DNA of 54,366 bases from NCBI GenBank assembly GCA_025465135.1, contig JAODNA010000007.1, forward strand, positions 1 to 54,366. Reading direction: 5' to 3'. The notes beneath the pieces were generated by a model that was given only the letters and a program-made list of their open reading frames with translations, was not told the origin of the DNA and ran no database searches. The DNA comes from Frankiales bacterium. Lineage in GTDB: Bacteria; Actinomycetota; Actinomycetes; Mycobacteriales; SCTD01. Positions 22,631-35,317 of this stretch are shown one piece after another (the stretch's first letter is position 1; every line of letters begins with the position of its first letter). The translations under genes were made by a program, and so were the position numbers.

Positions 22631-24622
22631 GTGCGACCCGTGCGCGTCCCGAAGCTCTCCCCTCGACGGCTGGCCGTCACGGTCACCGCCCTCGCCACCG
22701 TCGCCGCGGGGGTCCCTGCCCTGCTGCCGGCGACGGCCTCGGCCGCTGCCACCGGGACACTGTCCGTGACGGGTCCCACGCACGGCGCCGCGGGGAGCTG
22801 CCTGACCTACACGGTCACGCCGAGCGACTCCCGGGGCGGACCGGCAACCGACACGGGAACCGTCGTCGTACGGCTCACGGAGAACCCCAACTCGGCCTCC
22901 CAGGACGTCGACTTCTGCACGCCCGGAACGGTGTCGACACCGAGCACCCGGCCGCACTACGTCAACGGCAGTGGCAGCACGCAGTCCTACAACGCAGGCA
23001 CGACGATCACTTCGACCCCGGCCGCCGCCAACGGCTCGACACCCGCGAGCAACCCTGATGTGGCATCGACGACCACGCCTGCCGCGCAGGCCAACCCGAG
23101 CGGCCGCGACACCGCCGTCTACATCTACGACGGCCGGGCCGGTGGCAGCACCACCATCACCTTCGGTGTTGTCGGGCTCGTCGCGGGTGGCGCGACGGTC
23201 GACGTCTTCCGCAGCGTCGACGGTGACGAGATCCAGAGCCCCGGTGACCTGTCGAAGTCGATCGCGCTCACGATCTCCGAAGGCGGTCTGCCTGACAGCG
23301 ACGGCGCAGTCGACGCCGTCCGCGCGGTAGCCATCACGCCGAAGACATCGTTCCAGCCGACCGGTGGCGCGGCGCACACGTTCAGCGTCCTGCTCACGAA
23401 CAGCAGCGGCGACGGCGTCACCGGAGTCCTGCCGTCGATCACCGCAACGGCCGGCCCCAACGCTGCGACGTCGACCGCCGCAGCGACCTTCACCGCGTCG
23501 TGCGTACGCAGCGACAACACGGGCACAGCGACCTGCACCTACAAGGGCACCAAGTCCGGCAGTGACACGGTGACGATCTGGGTCAACCAGACCAGCGCCC
23601 GTACCGCACCGGCCAACCCGACCAGCGGCCTCGACCAGAACGAGCCGCGCGACACCGCGACGGCCACCAACACGGTCACCGCTGCCACCGCGAAGTTCGT
23701 CGACCTGAGTCCGCACACGTCGACGCTGGTCAGCGGCTCGACCAAGGTCCTGACCGCGACCGCGACGGACGCGAGCGGAACCCCTGCGACCGGCGTCGGC
23801 ATCACCTTCACCGAGACGGGTCCTGGCGTCATCCAGGGTGGCACCCTCGGCGCCAACGGGACGTCAACCCTGAACGCGACCACCGATGCGAGCGGCCGTG
23901 CGACGGTCACGATCACGACGACGGCGACCGACAAGGGCACCTCGACGGTGACGGCGGCCATCCGGACCACGCCCGCAACGGTGTGCGCGTCAGCGGGCGG
24001 CCGCTGCAGCGACAGCGCCACGATCACGGTCGCCGCCGCCTCGCCGAGCCCGTCGCCCAGCCCGACCGGGACTGCTTGTACGACGGCGACGACCCTGCTG
24101 GGCGGCGCCTTCATCAGCGCGATGGAGACAGCGAACGTGACCGTCACCGGAGCACCCGGCAGCACGGTGGACCTGTTCGCCTACACCCGTCCCTCGACGA
24201 CCTTCACCGTCGTGCGCTCCGGTCCGATGCCGAGCAGCGGCGCCTTCACCTGGGGCATCCGGCCGCCGCGGAACACCCGGCTCTACGCCCAGCAGCGCGG
24301 CTGCACCGCGGGCAACCAGGTCGTCCTCGGTGTGCGGACGACACTGAGCCTGGCGGCGGTCCGCAACGGCACCCGCAACTACACGTTCTCCGGTGACAGC
24401 CTGCCGGCCCGCCCGGGCGGCCTGATCGTGTCCCTCTACCGCGTCAACCCCGACGGATCGCAGGTCCTGACAGCTCAGGCCCGCGCGAGCTCGGCGACAG
24501 GGGAGTGGAGCCTGACCCGGCGCTTCACCGGATCAGGGACGTTCGGGTTCGTCGTACGGACCGGGCAGGACCTGCTCAACGCTCCTGGCTCCAGCCGAGT
24601 GCGTCAGACGCTGATCTACTAG
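22631..24622 (+). CDS. Secreted multidomain Ig-like (Big-type) protein
   Basis: Signal peptide; VDLSPHTSTLVSGSTKVLTATATDASGTPATGVGITFTETGPG Ig-like repeat; PSPSPSPTG linker. Confidence 0.75.
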   Translation: MRPVRVPKLSPRRLAVTVTALATVAAGVPALLPATASAAATGTLSVTGPTHGAAGSCLTYTVTPSDSRGGPATDTGTVVVRLTENPNSASQDVDFCTPGTVSTPSTRPHYVNGSGSTQSYNAGTTITSTPAAANGSTPASNPDVASTTTPAAQANPSGRDTAVYIYDGRAGGSTTITFGVVGLVAGGATVDVFRSVDGDEIQSPGDLSKSIALTISEGGLPDSDGAVDAVRAVAITPKTSFQPTGGAAHTFSVLLTNSSGDGVTGVLPSITATAGPNAATSTAAATFTASCVRSDNTGTATCTYKGTKSGSDTVTIWVNQTSARTAPANPTSGLDQNEPRDTATATNTVTAATAKFVDLSPHTSTLVSGSTKVLTATATDASGTPATGVGITFTETGPGVIQGGTLGANGTSTLNATTDASGRATVTITTTATDKGTSTVTAAIRTTPATVCASAGGRCSDSATITVAAASPSPSPSPTGTACTTATTLLGGAFISAMETANVTVTGAPGSTVDLFAYTRPSTTFTVVRSGPMPSSGAFTWGIRPPRNTRLYAQQRGCTAGNQVVLGVRTTLSLAAVRNGTRNYTFSGDSLPARPGGLIVSLYRVNPDGSQVLTAQARASSATGEWSLTRRFTGSGTFGFVVRTGQDLLNAPGSSRVRQTLIY

Positions 24623-24891
24623 CAGCGCGCGGCGAGGTGGCGCGCGTCGGCCGTCAGCAGGTCGGGGAACAGCCCGGCGACCGCAGCCAGGAAGGCGGCG
24701 GGGATGTGCTGGACCGGCGCCGCGGCCATCTCGGCCACGGTCAGGGCCGTCGCGGCGAAGCGGGCCTCCAGGTCCTGGGGGCTCTCGTTGTCGTGAACCA
24801 GCATCAGCATCGGAGCCTCCGGGGCGAGGGTGGCGGCGCCTCGCGGCGCCGTGCTCTCACCATCGACAGTCGCGGCCCCGCCGACCATCAC
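24619..24891 (-). CDS. Hypothetical protein, 90 aa
   Basis: Open frame in a gap without a better candidate; its stop overlaps the convergent upstream gene's stop (CTAG). Confidence 0.45.
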   Translation of the reverse strand: MMVGGAATVDGESTAPRGAATLAPEAPMLMLVHDNESPQDLEARFAATALTVAEMAAAPVQHIPAAFLAAVAGLFPDLLTADARHLAARC

Positions 24892-24942
24892 CCGATGTGA
24901 CCGTTTTGCACCGATAGCCCGAGTAGTCCCGACGGACCATCG

Positions 24943-25641
24943 TCAGGGCGCGGTCAGGCGGGTCAGCTCGGCTGCGGCCGAGAGGACGGCTTGGGCGTGC
25001 AGGCGCCCCGGTGTCCTCGTCAGGCGCTCCAGGGGCCCGCTGACGCTCACGGCGGCCACCACCGCACCGCTCGGGCTGCGCACCGGTGCCGACACCGACG
25101 CGACGCCCTGCTCGCGCTCGGCGACCGAGTGCGCCCAGCCGCGCCGCCGTACGTCCGCCAGGGTCCGAGCGGTGAACGCCGCCAGCCCCACCAAGGGGTC
25201 CTCGGGCGTCCAGGCCAGGAGCACCTGACCGGCCGAGCCCGCGGTGAGGGGCAGCGCGGACCCGACCGGCACGGTGTCGCGCAGGCCGCTGCCGCGCTCC
25301 GCCACGGCCACGCAGAGCCGCCGGTCGCCGTGCCGTCGGTAGAGCTGCGCGCTCTCCCCCGTCGCGTCACGCAGCCTGACCAGGACCGGCCCGGCCCGTT
25401 CGAGCAGCTGGTCGCCGCCGCCCCCGGCGAGCTCGGCGGCCCGCGATCCGATGTGCCAGCGACCCTCGCCGTCGCGGGCGAGCAGCCGGTGCACCTCCAG
25501 CGCCACCGCGAGCCGGTGCGCGGTCGCCCTCGACAGACCCGTGCGATCCGTCAGGGCCGCGAGCGACGTGGCACCGCCCTGCACTGCGTCGAGGACGAGG
25601 ATGGCCTTGTCCAGGACGCCGACTCCGCTAGTGTGTTCCAC
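24943..25641 (-). CDS. IclR-family transcriptional regulator divergent from leuCD (NdgR/LtbR type)
   Basis: [54 protein letters not shown] wHTH; gene position. The 788 aa track ORF is over-extended. Confidence 0.88.
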   Translation of the reverse strand: MEHTSGVGVLDKAILVLDAVQGGATSLAALTDRTGLSRATAHRLAVALEVHRLLARDGEGRWHIGSRAAELAGGGGDQLLERAGPVLVRLRDATGESAQLYRRHGDRRLCVAVAERGSGLRDTVPVGSALPLTAGSAGQVLLAWTPEDPLVGLAAFTARTLADVRRRGWAHSVAEREQGVASVSAPVRSPSGAVVAAVSVSGPLERLTRTPGRLHAQAVLSAAAELTRLTAP

Positions 25642-25674
25642 ACAGTGATACTTGCATCTCAACATGCGAGATGC
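25630..25674. promoter_or_regulatory. Divergent iclR/leuC regulatory region with two inverted repeats
   Basis: GTGTG-TTC-CACAC (25631-25643) and GCATCTC-N7-GAGATGC (25654-25674). Confidence 0.5.
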
Positions 25675-25692
25675 CAGAGGACAGGACATCCC

Positions 25693-27090
25693 ATGGGTCG
25701 GACGCTGGCGGAGAAGGTCTGGGACGCGCACGTCGTGCGGCGCGCGGACGGCGAGCCGGACCTCGTGTTCGTCGACCTGCACCTGGTCCACGAGGTCACG
25801 AGCCCGCAGGCCTTCGACGGGCTGCGACTCGCCGGCCGCGGCGTGCGGCGTCCCGACCTGACCCTCGCAACGGAGGACCACAACGTCCCCACGGACGCGC
25901 TGACGATCACCGACGCCGTCAGCCTCAAGCAGGTCGAGGCGCTTCGGAGCAACTGCGCGGAGTTCGGCATCCGCTTGCACCCGATGGGTGCGGCCGGGCA
26001 GGGCATCGTCCACGTCATCGGCCCGCAGCTCGGCGTGACCCAGCCGGGCATGACGATCGTCTGCGGTGACAGCCACACGAGCACGCACGGCGCGTTCGGG
26101 GCGCTCGCGTTCGGCATCGGGACGAGCGAGGTGGAGCACGTTCTCGCGACGCAGACGCTGCCGCTCGTACGGCCGAAGACGATGGCCGTCAACGTGGAAG
26201 GGACCTTGCCGGCCGGTACGACGGCGAAGGACCTCGTGCTCGCACTGATCACGCAGGTCGGCACCGGCGGCGGACAGGGTCACGTCGTGGAATACCGCGG
26301 TGAGGCGATCCGCGCCCTCTCCATGGAAGGCCGCATGACGGTCTGCAACATGTCCATCGAGTGGGGCGCGCGAGCCGGCCTCGTCGCGCCGGACGAGACC
26401 ACGTACGCCTACCTCAAGGGTCGTCCCAACGCCCCCTCGGCCGAGGAGTGGGACGCGGCCGTCGCGGCATGGGAGCTCCTGCGCACCGACGCAGATGCCG
26501 TCTTCGACACCGAAGTCGTCCTCGACGCCTCGACCATCGCGCCGTTCGTCACCTGGGGCACCAACCCCGGACAGGGCGTCGCCCTGTCCGGTGCGGTGCC
26601 CGACCCGGAGTCGCTGCCGGCGGGCGGTCAGCGCGAAGCAGCCCAGCGCGCGCTCTCCTACATGGGACTGACGGCCGGCACGCGGATGCGCGACATCGCC
26701 GTCGACACGGTCTTCCTCGGCTCCTGCACGAACGGTCGGATGGAGGACCTTCGCGCGGCAGCCGACGTGCTTCGTGGACGTCGGGTGGCGCCGGGAGTCC
26801 GCGCGCTCGTCGTACCGGGCTCGATGCTCGTGAAGCAGCAGGCCGAGAAGGAGGGCCTCGACCGCGTCTTCACGGACGCCGGCGCGGAGTGGCGCAACGC
26901 CGGCTGCTCGATGTGCCTCGGCATGAACCCCGACACGCTCGCCCCCGGCGAGCGCAGTGCGTCGACGTCCAACCGCAACTTCGAAGGCCGGCAGGGTCGC
27001 GGTGGCCGCACGCACCTCGTCTCGCCTGCGGTCGCCGCCGCGACGGCGGTCGCAGGTCACCTTGCTGCTCCTACCGATCTGGAGGCCTGA
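25693..27090 (+). CDS. leuC: 3-isopropylmalate dehydratase large subunit
   Basis: [56 protein letters not shown]. Confidence 0.96.
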   Translation: MGRTLAEKVWDAHVVRRADGEPDLVFVDLHLVHEVTSPQAFDGLRLAGRGVRRPDLTLATEDHNVPTDALTITDAVSLKQVEALRSNCAEFGIRLHPMGAAGQGIVHVIGPQLGVTQPGMTIVCGDSHTSTHGAFGALAFGIGTSEVEHVLATQTLPLVRPKTMAVNVEGTLPAGTTAKDLVLALITQVGTGGGQGHVVEYRGEAIRALSMEGRMTVCNMSIEWGARAGLVAPDETTYAYLKGRPNAPSAEEWDAAVAAWELLRTDADAVFDTEVVLDASTIAPFVTWGTNPGQGVALSGAVPDPESLPAGGQREAAQRALSYMGLTAGTRMRDIAVDTVFLGSCTNGRMEDLRAAADVLRGRRVAPGVRALVVPGSMLVKQQAEKEGLDRVFTDAGAEWRNAGCSMCLGMNPDTLAPGERSASTSNRNFEGRQGRGGRTHLVSPAVAAATAVAGHLAAPTDLEA

Positions 27091-27091
27091 C

Positions 27092-27679
27092 ATGGAGGCG
27101 TTCACCGTCCACACCGGTCGCGCCGTGCCGCTGCGCCGCAGCGACGTCGACACCGACCAGATCATCTCGAGCGACTGGCTCAAGCGCGTCGAGCGCACCG
27201 GCTTCGGTGCAGGCCTGTTCAGCGAGTGGCGGGAGGATCCTGCATTCGTGTTGAACAGGCCCGAGTACGCCGCCGCGACAGTGCTGGTGGCGGGGGAGAA
27301 CTTCGGCACCGGATCGTCGCGTGAGCACGCGGTCTGGGCTCTCCAGGATCACGGCTTCCGGGTGGTCGTCAGCTCACGGTTCGCCGACATCTTCCGGAGC
27401 AACGCGTTGAAGGGGGGACTGCTCCCGGTGCAGCTGCCGGCGGAACTCGTCGAGGACCTCATGACGCGCGTCGAGACCGATCCGACGGTCGACGTCACGG
27501 TGGATCTCACGACCCGAATGCTCACCGCGGGGTCGTTGCGCGCCCCCTTCGAGATCGACGAGTTCACCCGGTGGCGACTGCTCGAGGGGCTTGATGACAT
27601 CGGATTGACGCTCCGGCACGCCGAAGAAATTTCTGCGTTCGAGTCGGCGCGTCCGGGCTGGTTGCCGGTTGTTCGTTGA
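27092..27679 (+). CDS. leuD: 3-isopropylmalate dehydratase small subunit
   Basis: [43 protein letters not shown]. Confidence 0.96.
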   Translation: MEAFTVHTGRAVPLRRSDVDTDQIISSDWLKRVERTGFGAGLFSEWREDPAFVLNRPEYAAATVLVAGENFGTGSSREHAVWALQDHGFRVVVSSRFADIFRSNALKGGLLPVQLPAELVEDLMTRVETDPTVDVTVDLTTRMLTAGSLRAPFEIDEFTRWRLLEGLDDIGLTLRHAEEISAFESARPGWLPVVR

Positions 27680-27909
27680 GCGACGACGACGTCGCTGCGC
27701 GACTGGCCGCTGATCTCTCGGCCGCCCACCGGCGCGTGCGCGAGCTGGATGTCGCGGATGAAGAAAAAGCCTTAGCCAGCAGGCGTTTGCTGGCGATCAG
27801 CGATGCTTCCAAGCGCGACGTCGACCGAGCAGCAAAGCGCCTTCGCGCGTTCTTTCAGGACCTCGACGAGGGCCGGATCTCGTCATGGAAAGCGTCTGAG
27901 GACGGCTGA
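27676..27909 (+). CDS. Small charged hypothetical protein, 77 aa
   Basis: TTG start overlapping the leuD stop; [39 protein letters not shown]. Confidence 0.55.
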   Translation: MSDDDVAARLAADLSAAHRRVRELDVADEEKALASRRLLAISDASKRDVDRAAKRLRAFFQDLDEGRISSWKASEDG

Positions 27910-28035
27910 TCGCCGCACCGATTGCGCGCGACACAACGAAACTTCCTTCGCCAGATGCTTTGTATGAGCACCCATTCACCTCTACCTTCCGCACAGAGAG
28001 GCACAGTGCCTCGACCGTTCTGGAAGGGACACGTC

Positions 28036-28761
28036 GTGAACAAGGCCGATCTGATCGAGGCCGTCACCAAGCGCGTCGGTGACAAGAGAACGGCAAACGC
28101 TGCGGTCGAGGCGTTCATCGACGCCGTCACCCGCGCGGTGGCCACCGGCGAACGCGTTGCCATCACAGGGTTCGGTGTGTTCGAGAAGGTGGACCGCGCC
28201 GCCCGCACTGCCCGCAACCCGGCCACGGGTGCCACCGTGCAGCTGAAGAAGACGTCGGTGCCGAAGTTCCGCGCCGGCCAGGGCTTCAAGGACGTCGTGT
28301 CGGGTGCCAAGAAGCTGGCAGCCGCTCCGGCCGAGTTCGCCATGGCGACGGGCCGCACTGCTGTTGCCGCGGCGACAGCCCCCGCGAAGCGCGGCGCCAC
28401 CGCGAAGGCGACGGCGAAGAAGGCCGCCAAGAAGGTCGCGAAGAAGGCAGCCAAGAAGGCTCCCGCCAAGAAGGCGGCGGCGAAGAAGGCTCCGGCGAAG
28501 AAGTCGGCAGCGAAGAAGGCAGCCAAGAAGGCTCCCGCGAAGAAGTCCGCAGCGAAGAAGACTGCGGCGAAGAAGACCGCGAAGCGGGCTCCTGCCAAGA
28601 AGTCGGCAGCGAAGAAGACCACTGCCCGCAAGACCGCGGCGAAGAAGGCTCCCGCCAAGAAGTCGGCTGCCAAGAAGTCGGCTGCCAAGAAGGCGCCCGC
28701 CCGCAAGACCGCGGCGAAGAAGACCGCGCGCAAGTCGCCGGCCAAGAAGGCCAGCCGCTAA
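28036..28761 (+). CDS. hup: HU-type DNA-binding protein with Lys/Ala-rich histone H1-like tail
   Basis: [66 protein letters not shown]-terminal (A/P)AKK repeats. Confidence 0.93.
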   Translation: MNKADLIEAVTKRVGDKRTANAAVEAFIDAVTRAVATGERVAITGFGVFEKVDRAARTARNPATGATVQLKKTSVPKFRAGQGFKDVVSGAKKLAAAPAEFAMATGRTAVAAATAPAKRGATAKATAKKAAKKVAKKAAKKAPAKKAAAKKAPAKKSAAKKAAKKAPAKKSAAKKTAAKKTAKRAPAKKSAAKKTTARKTAAKKAPAKKSAAKKSAAKKAPARKTAAKKTARKSPAKKASR

Positions 28762-28775
28762 GCACCCTGCACGCG

Positions 28776-28813
28776 ACGACGAAGGCCCCGGCTCATGCCG
28801 GGGCCTTCGTCGT
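28776..28813. terminator. Bidirectional terminator between hup and ppk
   Basis: Perfect 17-bp stem ACGACGAAGGCCCCGGC-TCAT-GCCGGGGCCTTCGTCGT between convergent genes. Confidence 0.9.
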
Positions 28814-28815
28814 GT

Positions 28816-30981
<2,166 letters not shown>

Positions 30982-30984
30982 CCG

Positions 30985-31176
30985 CTAGGTGAACGGCAGC
31001 GTGGCGATCGTCAGCGCGACCACCTGGTCACCCTCCAGGCGCAGCTGGACGCGCTGCCCGAGCCGCAGGCCACGGACCTGGACAGCGGCCCCGGGGAACT
31101 CGAGCTGCCGCCCGTCGTCCAGCAGGAGCGTGCCGCCGCGCGACTGCGGGTCCCACGTACGCACGGTGGCCTGCAC
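30985..31176 (-). CDS. Small conserved-looking protein, 63 aa
   Basis: MQATVRTWDPQSRGGTLLLDDGRQLEFPGAAVQVRGLRLGQRVQLRLEGDQVVALTIA; fits between ppk and cofC. Confidence 0.6.
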   Translation of the reverse strand: MQATVRTWDPQSRGGTLLLDDGRQLEFPGAAVQVRGLRLGQRVQLRLEGDQVVALTIATLPFT

Positions 31177-31180
31177 GCCG

Positions 31181-31798
31181 TCAGAGTAGGTGCCGGATCA
31201 CGGCCGCCGTCGCCGCGCCGAGGCCGAGGCGGAGCGCGTCGACGAGGTCCTCCGGGGTGTCGACATCGAGTCGGAGGCCGGGTGCCCCGGGCAGCTCGAC
31301 GGCGCCAGAACAGAGATGGGTGGTGCGGGAACCCGGGCCGTACGCCGGCGCGAGGGCCAGCCCCGGGGCGGCGGCGAGCAGCGTCGTGCCCGCACCGCCC
31401 CGGTCGGCGACGAAGCCGCGACCGGCCGGCGGCACCGCCGCCAGGGCCGCAGCGAGGTCCACCGACCGGAGCGCGGGCAGGTCGGCCGACAGCGTCGCCG
31501 CCGCCAGCCCGCGCGACAGCAGCGAGACGCCGTGCTCGAGCGCCGGGTTGAGCCCGGCGTCGGGGGCATCTGCGACGACGCGAGCGCCGCCCGCCGCGAG
31601 CGCCTCGCCGGCATGGGGATCGTCGGTGACGACCAGCACCTCGGCGACGGTCTCGGCGCCGAGGGCCGCGGTTACGACGTCGAGGGCGAACGCGAGCGCC
31701 AGGGCTTCCCGGGCCGTGTCGCCGTACGACGACAGCCGGGTCTTGGCCAGCGCGAGCCGCTTCACGGGCACGACGAGGCCCCAGGAGACGGCGGGCAT
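31181..31798 (-). CDS. cofC: 2-phospho-L-lactate guanylyltransferase-like (F420 biosynthesis)
   Basis: WGLVVPVKRLALAKTRLS; LVVTDDPHAGEALAAGGARVVAD; LSADLPAL. Confidence 0.88.
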   Translation of the reverse strand: MPAVSWGLVVPVKRLALAKTRLSSYGDTAREALALAFALDVVTAALGAETVAEVLVVTDDPHAGEALAAGGARVVADAPDAGLNPALEHGVSLLSRGLAAATLSADLPALRSVDLAAALAAVPPAGRGFVADRGGAGTTLLAAAPGLALAPAYGPGSRTTHLCSGAVELPGAPGLRLDVDTPEDLVDALRLGLGAATAAVIRHLL

Positions 31799-31858
31799 GA
31801 TCGGCAAGTCTGGCAGGTGCCTCGACAGCGCCCGGCCGGGCAGGGAAGACTCCAGGCG

Positions 31859-32653
31859 ATGAGCGCACGCGGGACAGCGACGGAACGACGACGGGTCTCG
31901 CTGCGCCGCCTCGGTTTCTGGTACGGCCTGGCTGCCTGCATCCTCAAGCCGCTCACGTGGGCGTTCATGAAGCGCGACTGGCGCGGACTCGAGCACGTGC
32001 CGCGCGAGGGCGGCGTGATCCTGGCCGCCAACCACATCTCGCACGCCGACCCGATCGCGCTGGCCGACTACATCGTCTACGGCACGGGCCGGATCGCACG
32101 GTTCCTGGCCAAGAGCACCCTGTTCAGCGGCAAGCCGCTCGTCAGCCAGGTCATGCGCGGAGCCGGCCAGATCCCGGTCTACCGCCACACCGCGGATGCA
32201 TCCCTCGCGCTGAAGGACGCCGTCGCCGCGCTGCAGCAGGGCGAGTGCGTGGCGATCTACCCCGAGGGCACGGTCAGTCGCGACCCGGACAAGTGGCCGA
32301 TGCTGGCCAAGACGGGCGTGGCCCGGCTCGCGCTGCTGTCCGGCGTCCCCGTCATCCCGATCGCCCAGTGGGGCGCGGAGCAGATCCTCGACAGCTACCG
32401 CACCAAGGGCCTTCACCTGCTGCCGAGGCACACGATGCACATCGTCGCGGGGCCGCCGGTGGACCTGTCGGCCTATGCCGGCAAGGAGCTCACGGCCGAC
32501 GTGCTGCGCGGGGCCACCGACGACATCATGAGGGCGGTCGCAGGCCTCCTCGAGGGCTTGCGCGGCGGGACGGCGCCGAAGACCTTCTTCGACGCCCGTG
32601 CGGCCGTGCAGGCCGCGGCGACCGCTCGCCGGCAGGAGCGGACGTCGGCGTGA
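31859..32653 (+). CDS. plsC: 1-acyl-sn-glycerol-3-phosphate acyltransferase
   Basis: [19 protein letters not shown] (NHxxxxD) and [15 protein letters not shown] 31859. Confidence 0.9.
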   Translation: MSARGTATERRRVSLRRLGFWYGLAACILKPLTWAFMKRDWRGLEHVPREGGVILAANHISHADPIALADYIVYGTGRIARFLAKSTLFSGKPLVSQVMRGAGQIPVYRHTADASLALKDAVAALQQGECVAIYPEGTVSRDPDKWPMLAKTGVARLALLSGVPVIPIAQWGAEQILDSYRTKGLHLLPRHTMHIVAGPPVDLSAYAGKELTADVLRGATDDIMRAVAGLLEGLRGGTAPKTFFDARAAVQAAATARRQERTSA

Positions 32654-33645
32654 CGCGTGCCGCGGTGCTCGGCGCCGGCTCCTGGGGCACCGCGTTCGGC
32701 AAGGTGCTGGCTGATGCCGGCACCGACGTCGTGCTCTGGGCCCGCCGCCCCGAGCTCGCTGAAGCGATGCGCACGAGCCACGAGAACACCGACTACCTGC
32801 CCGGTGTCGTGCTCCCGCCGAACCTGACAGCGACCTCCGACCCGCTCGAGGCGGTGGCCGGTGCCGACTTCGTCGTCCTGGCCGTGCCGTCGCAGAGCCT
32901 GCGCGACAACCTCGCCGCCGTGGCCGGATCCCTGCCGCGCGGCTCGGTGCTGGTCAGCCTCATGAAGGGCGTCGAGCTCGGCACCACGAAGCGGATGAGC
33001 GAGGTGATCCGCGAGGTCGCCGACGTGGCGGAGGACGCTGTCGCCGTCGTCACCGGGCCGAACCTCGCGAAGGAGATCGCCGGGGGGCAACCGGCCGCGA
33101 CAGTCGTCGCGTGCTCCGACGGGGAGGCCGCCGAGAGGCTGCAGGATGCCTGTCGTACGGCGTACTTCCGGCCCTACACCAACGTCGACGTGGTGGGCTG
33201 CGAGCTCGGCGGCGCAGTCAAGAACGTCATCGCCCTGGCAACGGGCATGGCCGAGGGCATGGGTTTCGGCGACAACACGAAGGCGTCACTGATCACCCGC
33301 GGACTGGCTGAGACGGCTCGGCTCGGCGCGGCGCTCGGCGCTGACCCGATGACCTTCTCCGGGCTCGCCGGTCTCGGTGACCTGGTCGCCACGTGCACGT
33401 CGCCGCTCTCGCGCAACCGCACCTTCGGAGAGCGGCTGGGGCGCGGCGAGACCCTCGAGGAGATCCTGGCGCAGAAGCAGCAGACGGCGGAGGGCGTGAA
33501 GTCCTGCCGATCCATCCTCGACCTCGCGCGCAAGCACGACGTCGACATGCCGATCACGGAGCACGTCGTCGCCGTCGTCCACGACGGGATGACGCCGAAG
33601 GAGATGCTCCGCGGCCTGATGAGCCGCGAGACGAAGTCGGAGTAG
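32650..33645 (+). CDS. gpsA: Glycerol-3-phosphate dehydrogenase [NAD(P)+]
   Basis: [71 protein letters not shown]. Confidence 0.95.
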   Translation: MTRAAVLGAGSWGTAFGKVLADAGTDVVLWARRPELAEAMRTSHENTDYLPGVVLPPNLTATSDPLEAVAGADFVVLAVPSQSLRDNLAAVAGSLPRGSVLVSLMKGVELGTTKRMSEVIREVADVAEDAVAVVTGPNLAKEIAGGQPAATVVACSDGEAAERLQDACRTAYFRPYTNVDVVGCELGGAVKNVIALATGMAEGMGFGDNTKASLITRGLAETARLGAALGADPMTFSGLAGLGDLVATCTSPLSRNRTFGERLGRGETLEEILAQKQQTAEGVKSCRSILDLARKHDVDMPITEHVVAVVHDGMTPKEMLRGLMSRETKSE

Positions 33646-33663
33646 TCGGCCTAGCCTGGTGGC

Positions 33664-34857
33664 ATGACGCCAGGCGAGTACACCCGCGCGGTCCACACGC
33701 CCGTGCCCCCGCGGCCGGAGCAGGAGCCGCTGGGCCTGCCCATCTACCGCACGGCGGCCTGGGCGTTCGAGACTGCCGACGAGTACCGCGACGTCCTCAA
33801 CGACTCGCGGCCCGGCTACTCCTACAGCCGGGTCGACAACCCCACTGCTGATGCCTTCGCGCAGGGCGTGGCCGCGCTCGAGGGAGCCGGTGTCGACGCA
33901 CCCGTTGCAGGTCAGCCGTTCGCGTCCGGCATGGCGGCGATCTCCACCGTTCTCATGGCCCTGACCCGGGCGGGCGCGCACGTCGTCTGCCCACGAGAGG
34001 TCTACGGCGGCACCTACGGGCTGCTCTCCGACCTGCTGAGCCGCTTCGGGGTGACGACGACCTTCGTCGACACGACCGACCTCGACGCGGTGCGCAGCGC
34101 GATCCGTCCCGAGACGACTGTGCTGTGGGGCGAGACCCTCGCCAACCCGACGATGACGGTGGCCGACCTGCCTGGCCTGGCTGCCGTGGCCCACGAAGCC
34201 GGCCTGACGTTCGTCGTCGACTCGACCTTCGCCTCGCCGGCGGTCTGCCGGCCGCTCGAGCACGGCGCCGACGTCGTGGTGCACTCCGCCACGAAGTACA
34301 TCGGCGGCCACAGCGACGTGACCGGTGGCGTTGCCGTGGGCTCCCCTGAGCTGATCGCCCGGATCCGCCACGACCGGATCGAGCTGGGCGGGTCGCTGTC
34401 GCCCGACGACGCCTACCTGCTGCACCGCGGCCTGGCGACGCTGCCGCTCCGGGTGGCGCGGCACTGCGCGAGTGCCCTGACGGTGGCGACCGCGCTGGTG
34501 GACCACCCCTCGGTCGAGCGGGTCGACCACCCCGGCCTCACCGGCCACCGCGACCACGGCCTTGCGGTCAAGCTCTTCGACGAGGGTCGGTACGGCGCGG
34601 TGGTCACCATCACTCCTCGGGGCGGTCGCGAGGCCGGCGTCGCGCTCTGCGACCGCCTGCGGCTCATCCGGGTCGCAACATCGCTCGGCGGCACCCACAG
34701 CAAGGTGAGCCACGTCGCGTCCACGACGCACCGCCAGCTCGACGACGACGCCCTCGCAGCCGCCGGGATCGGTGCGGGTGCGGTGCGCATCAGCGTCGGT
34801 CTCGAGGACCCCGACGACGTCATCGCCGACGTGGTCCAGGCCCTGAACAGCCTCTAG
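33664..34857 (+). CDS. Cys/Met metabolism PLP-dependent enzyme (cystathionine gamma-synthase/lyase-like)
   Basis: YSYSRVDNPTADAFAQGVAALEG; FVVDSTFASPAVCRPLEHGADVVVHSATKYIGGHSDVTGG. Confidence 0.9.
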   Translation: MTPGEYTRAVHTPVPPRPEQEPLGLPIYRTAAWAFETADEYRDVLNDSRPGYSYSRVDNPTADAFAQGVAALEGAGVDAPVAGQPFASGMAAISTVLMALTRAGAHVVCPREVYGGTYGLLSDLLSRFGVTTTFVDTTDLDAVRSAIRPETTVLWGETLANPTMTVADLPGLAAVAHEAGLTFVVDSTFASPAVCRPLEHGADVVVHSATKYIGGHSDVTGGVAVGSPELIARIRHDRIELGGSLSPDDAYLLHRGLATLPLRVARHCASALTVATALVDHPSVERVDHPGLTGHRDHGLAVKLFDEGRYGAVVTITPRGGREAGVALCDRLRLIRVATSLGGTHSKVSHVASTTHRQLDDDALAAAGIGAGAVRISVGLEDPDDVIADVVQALNSL

Positions 34858-34885
34858 GCGCCCGAAAAGGACATAGGTTGCCGGT

Positions 34886-35317
34886 ATGGGCGACTGGGTG
34901 ATCTGGCTGGTGGCAGCGGGAGTGCTGCTGCTGGCGGAGCTCTTCACCCTCACGTTCGTGCTCGGGCTCCTCTCGGCGGCCGCGCTGGCGGCTGCCGTGG
35001 CCGCCGCTGTCGGCGCACCGGTCGCGGCCGAGATCGGCGTCTTCGCCGTCACGAGCGCGGCGCTTGTCGTCCTCGTCAAGCCACTCGAGCGCCGTCATCG
35101 CCTGGCACCCGCGATCGCCACTGGGACCGCGGCCCTGACCGGTCGCACGGCCGTGGTGACGACGGCGGTCGATGACCACGGCGGGCGCGTCAGGCTCGGC
35201 GGGGAGTCCTGGCCGGCGCGGCCGCTGGCGTTCGGAGCCGAGCTCCCCGTCGACAGCACCGTGGTCGTCGCCAAGGTCGACGGCTCGACTCTCGTCGTCT
35301 ATCCCGAGGAGCTCTAG
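34886..35317 (+). CDS. NfeD-like membrane protein
   Basis: Hydrophobic N-terminus then LTGRTAVVTTAVDDHGGRVRLGGESWPARPL; paired with an SPFH gene. Confidence 0.85.
   Translation: MGDWVIWLVAAGVLLLAELFTLTFVLGLLSAAALAAAVAAAVGAPVAAEIGVFAVTSAALVVLVKPLERRHRLAPAIATGTAALTGRTAVVTTAVDDHGGRVRLGGESWPARPLAFGAELPVDSTVVVAKVDGSTLVVYPEEL

Noticed and set aside
28380-28755. Repetitive gaagaag/gccaag tract as a CRISPR-like or satellite repeat
   Set aside because: Degenerate coding repeat of the HU C-terminal tail; no conserved direct repeat with unique spacers.
33286-35079. Minus-strand ORF of 597 aa (and similar 400-800 aa antisense ORFs over ddl, recG, smc)
   Set aside because: Typical spurious antisense frames of high-GC coding DNA; the plus-strand frames encode clear families.
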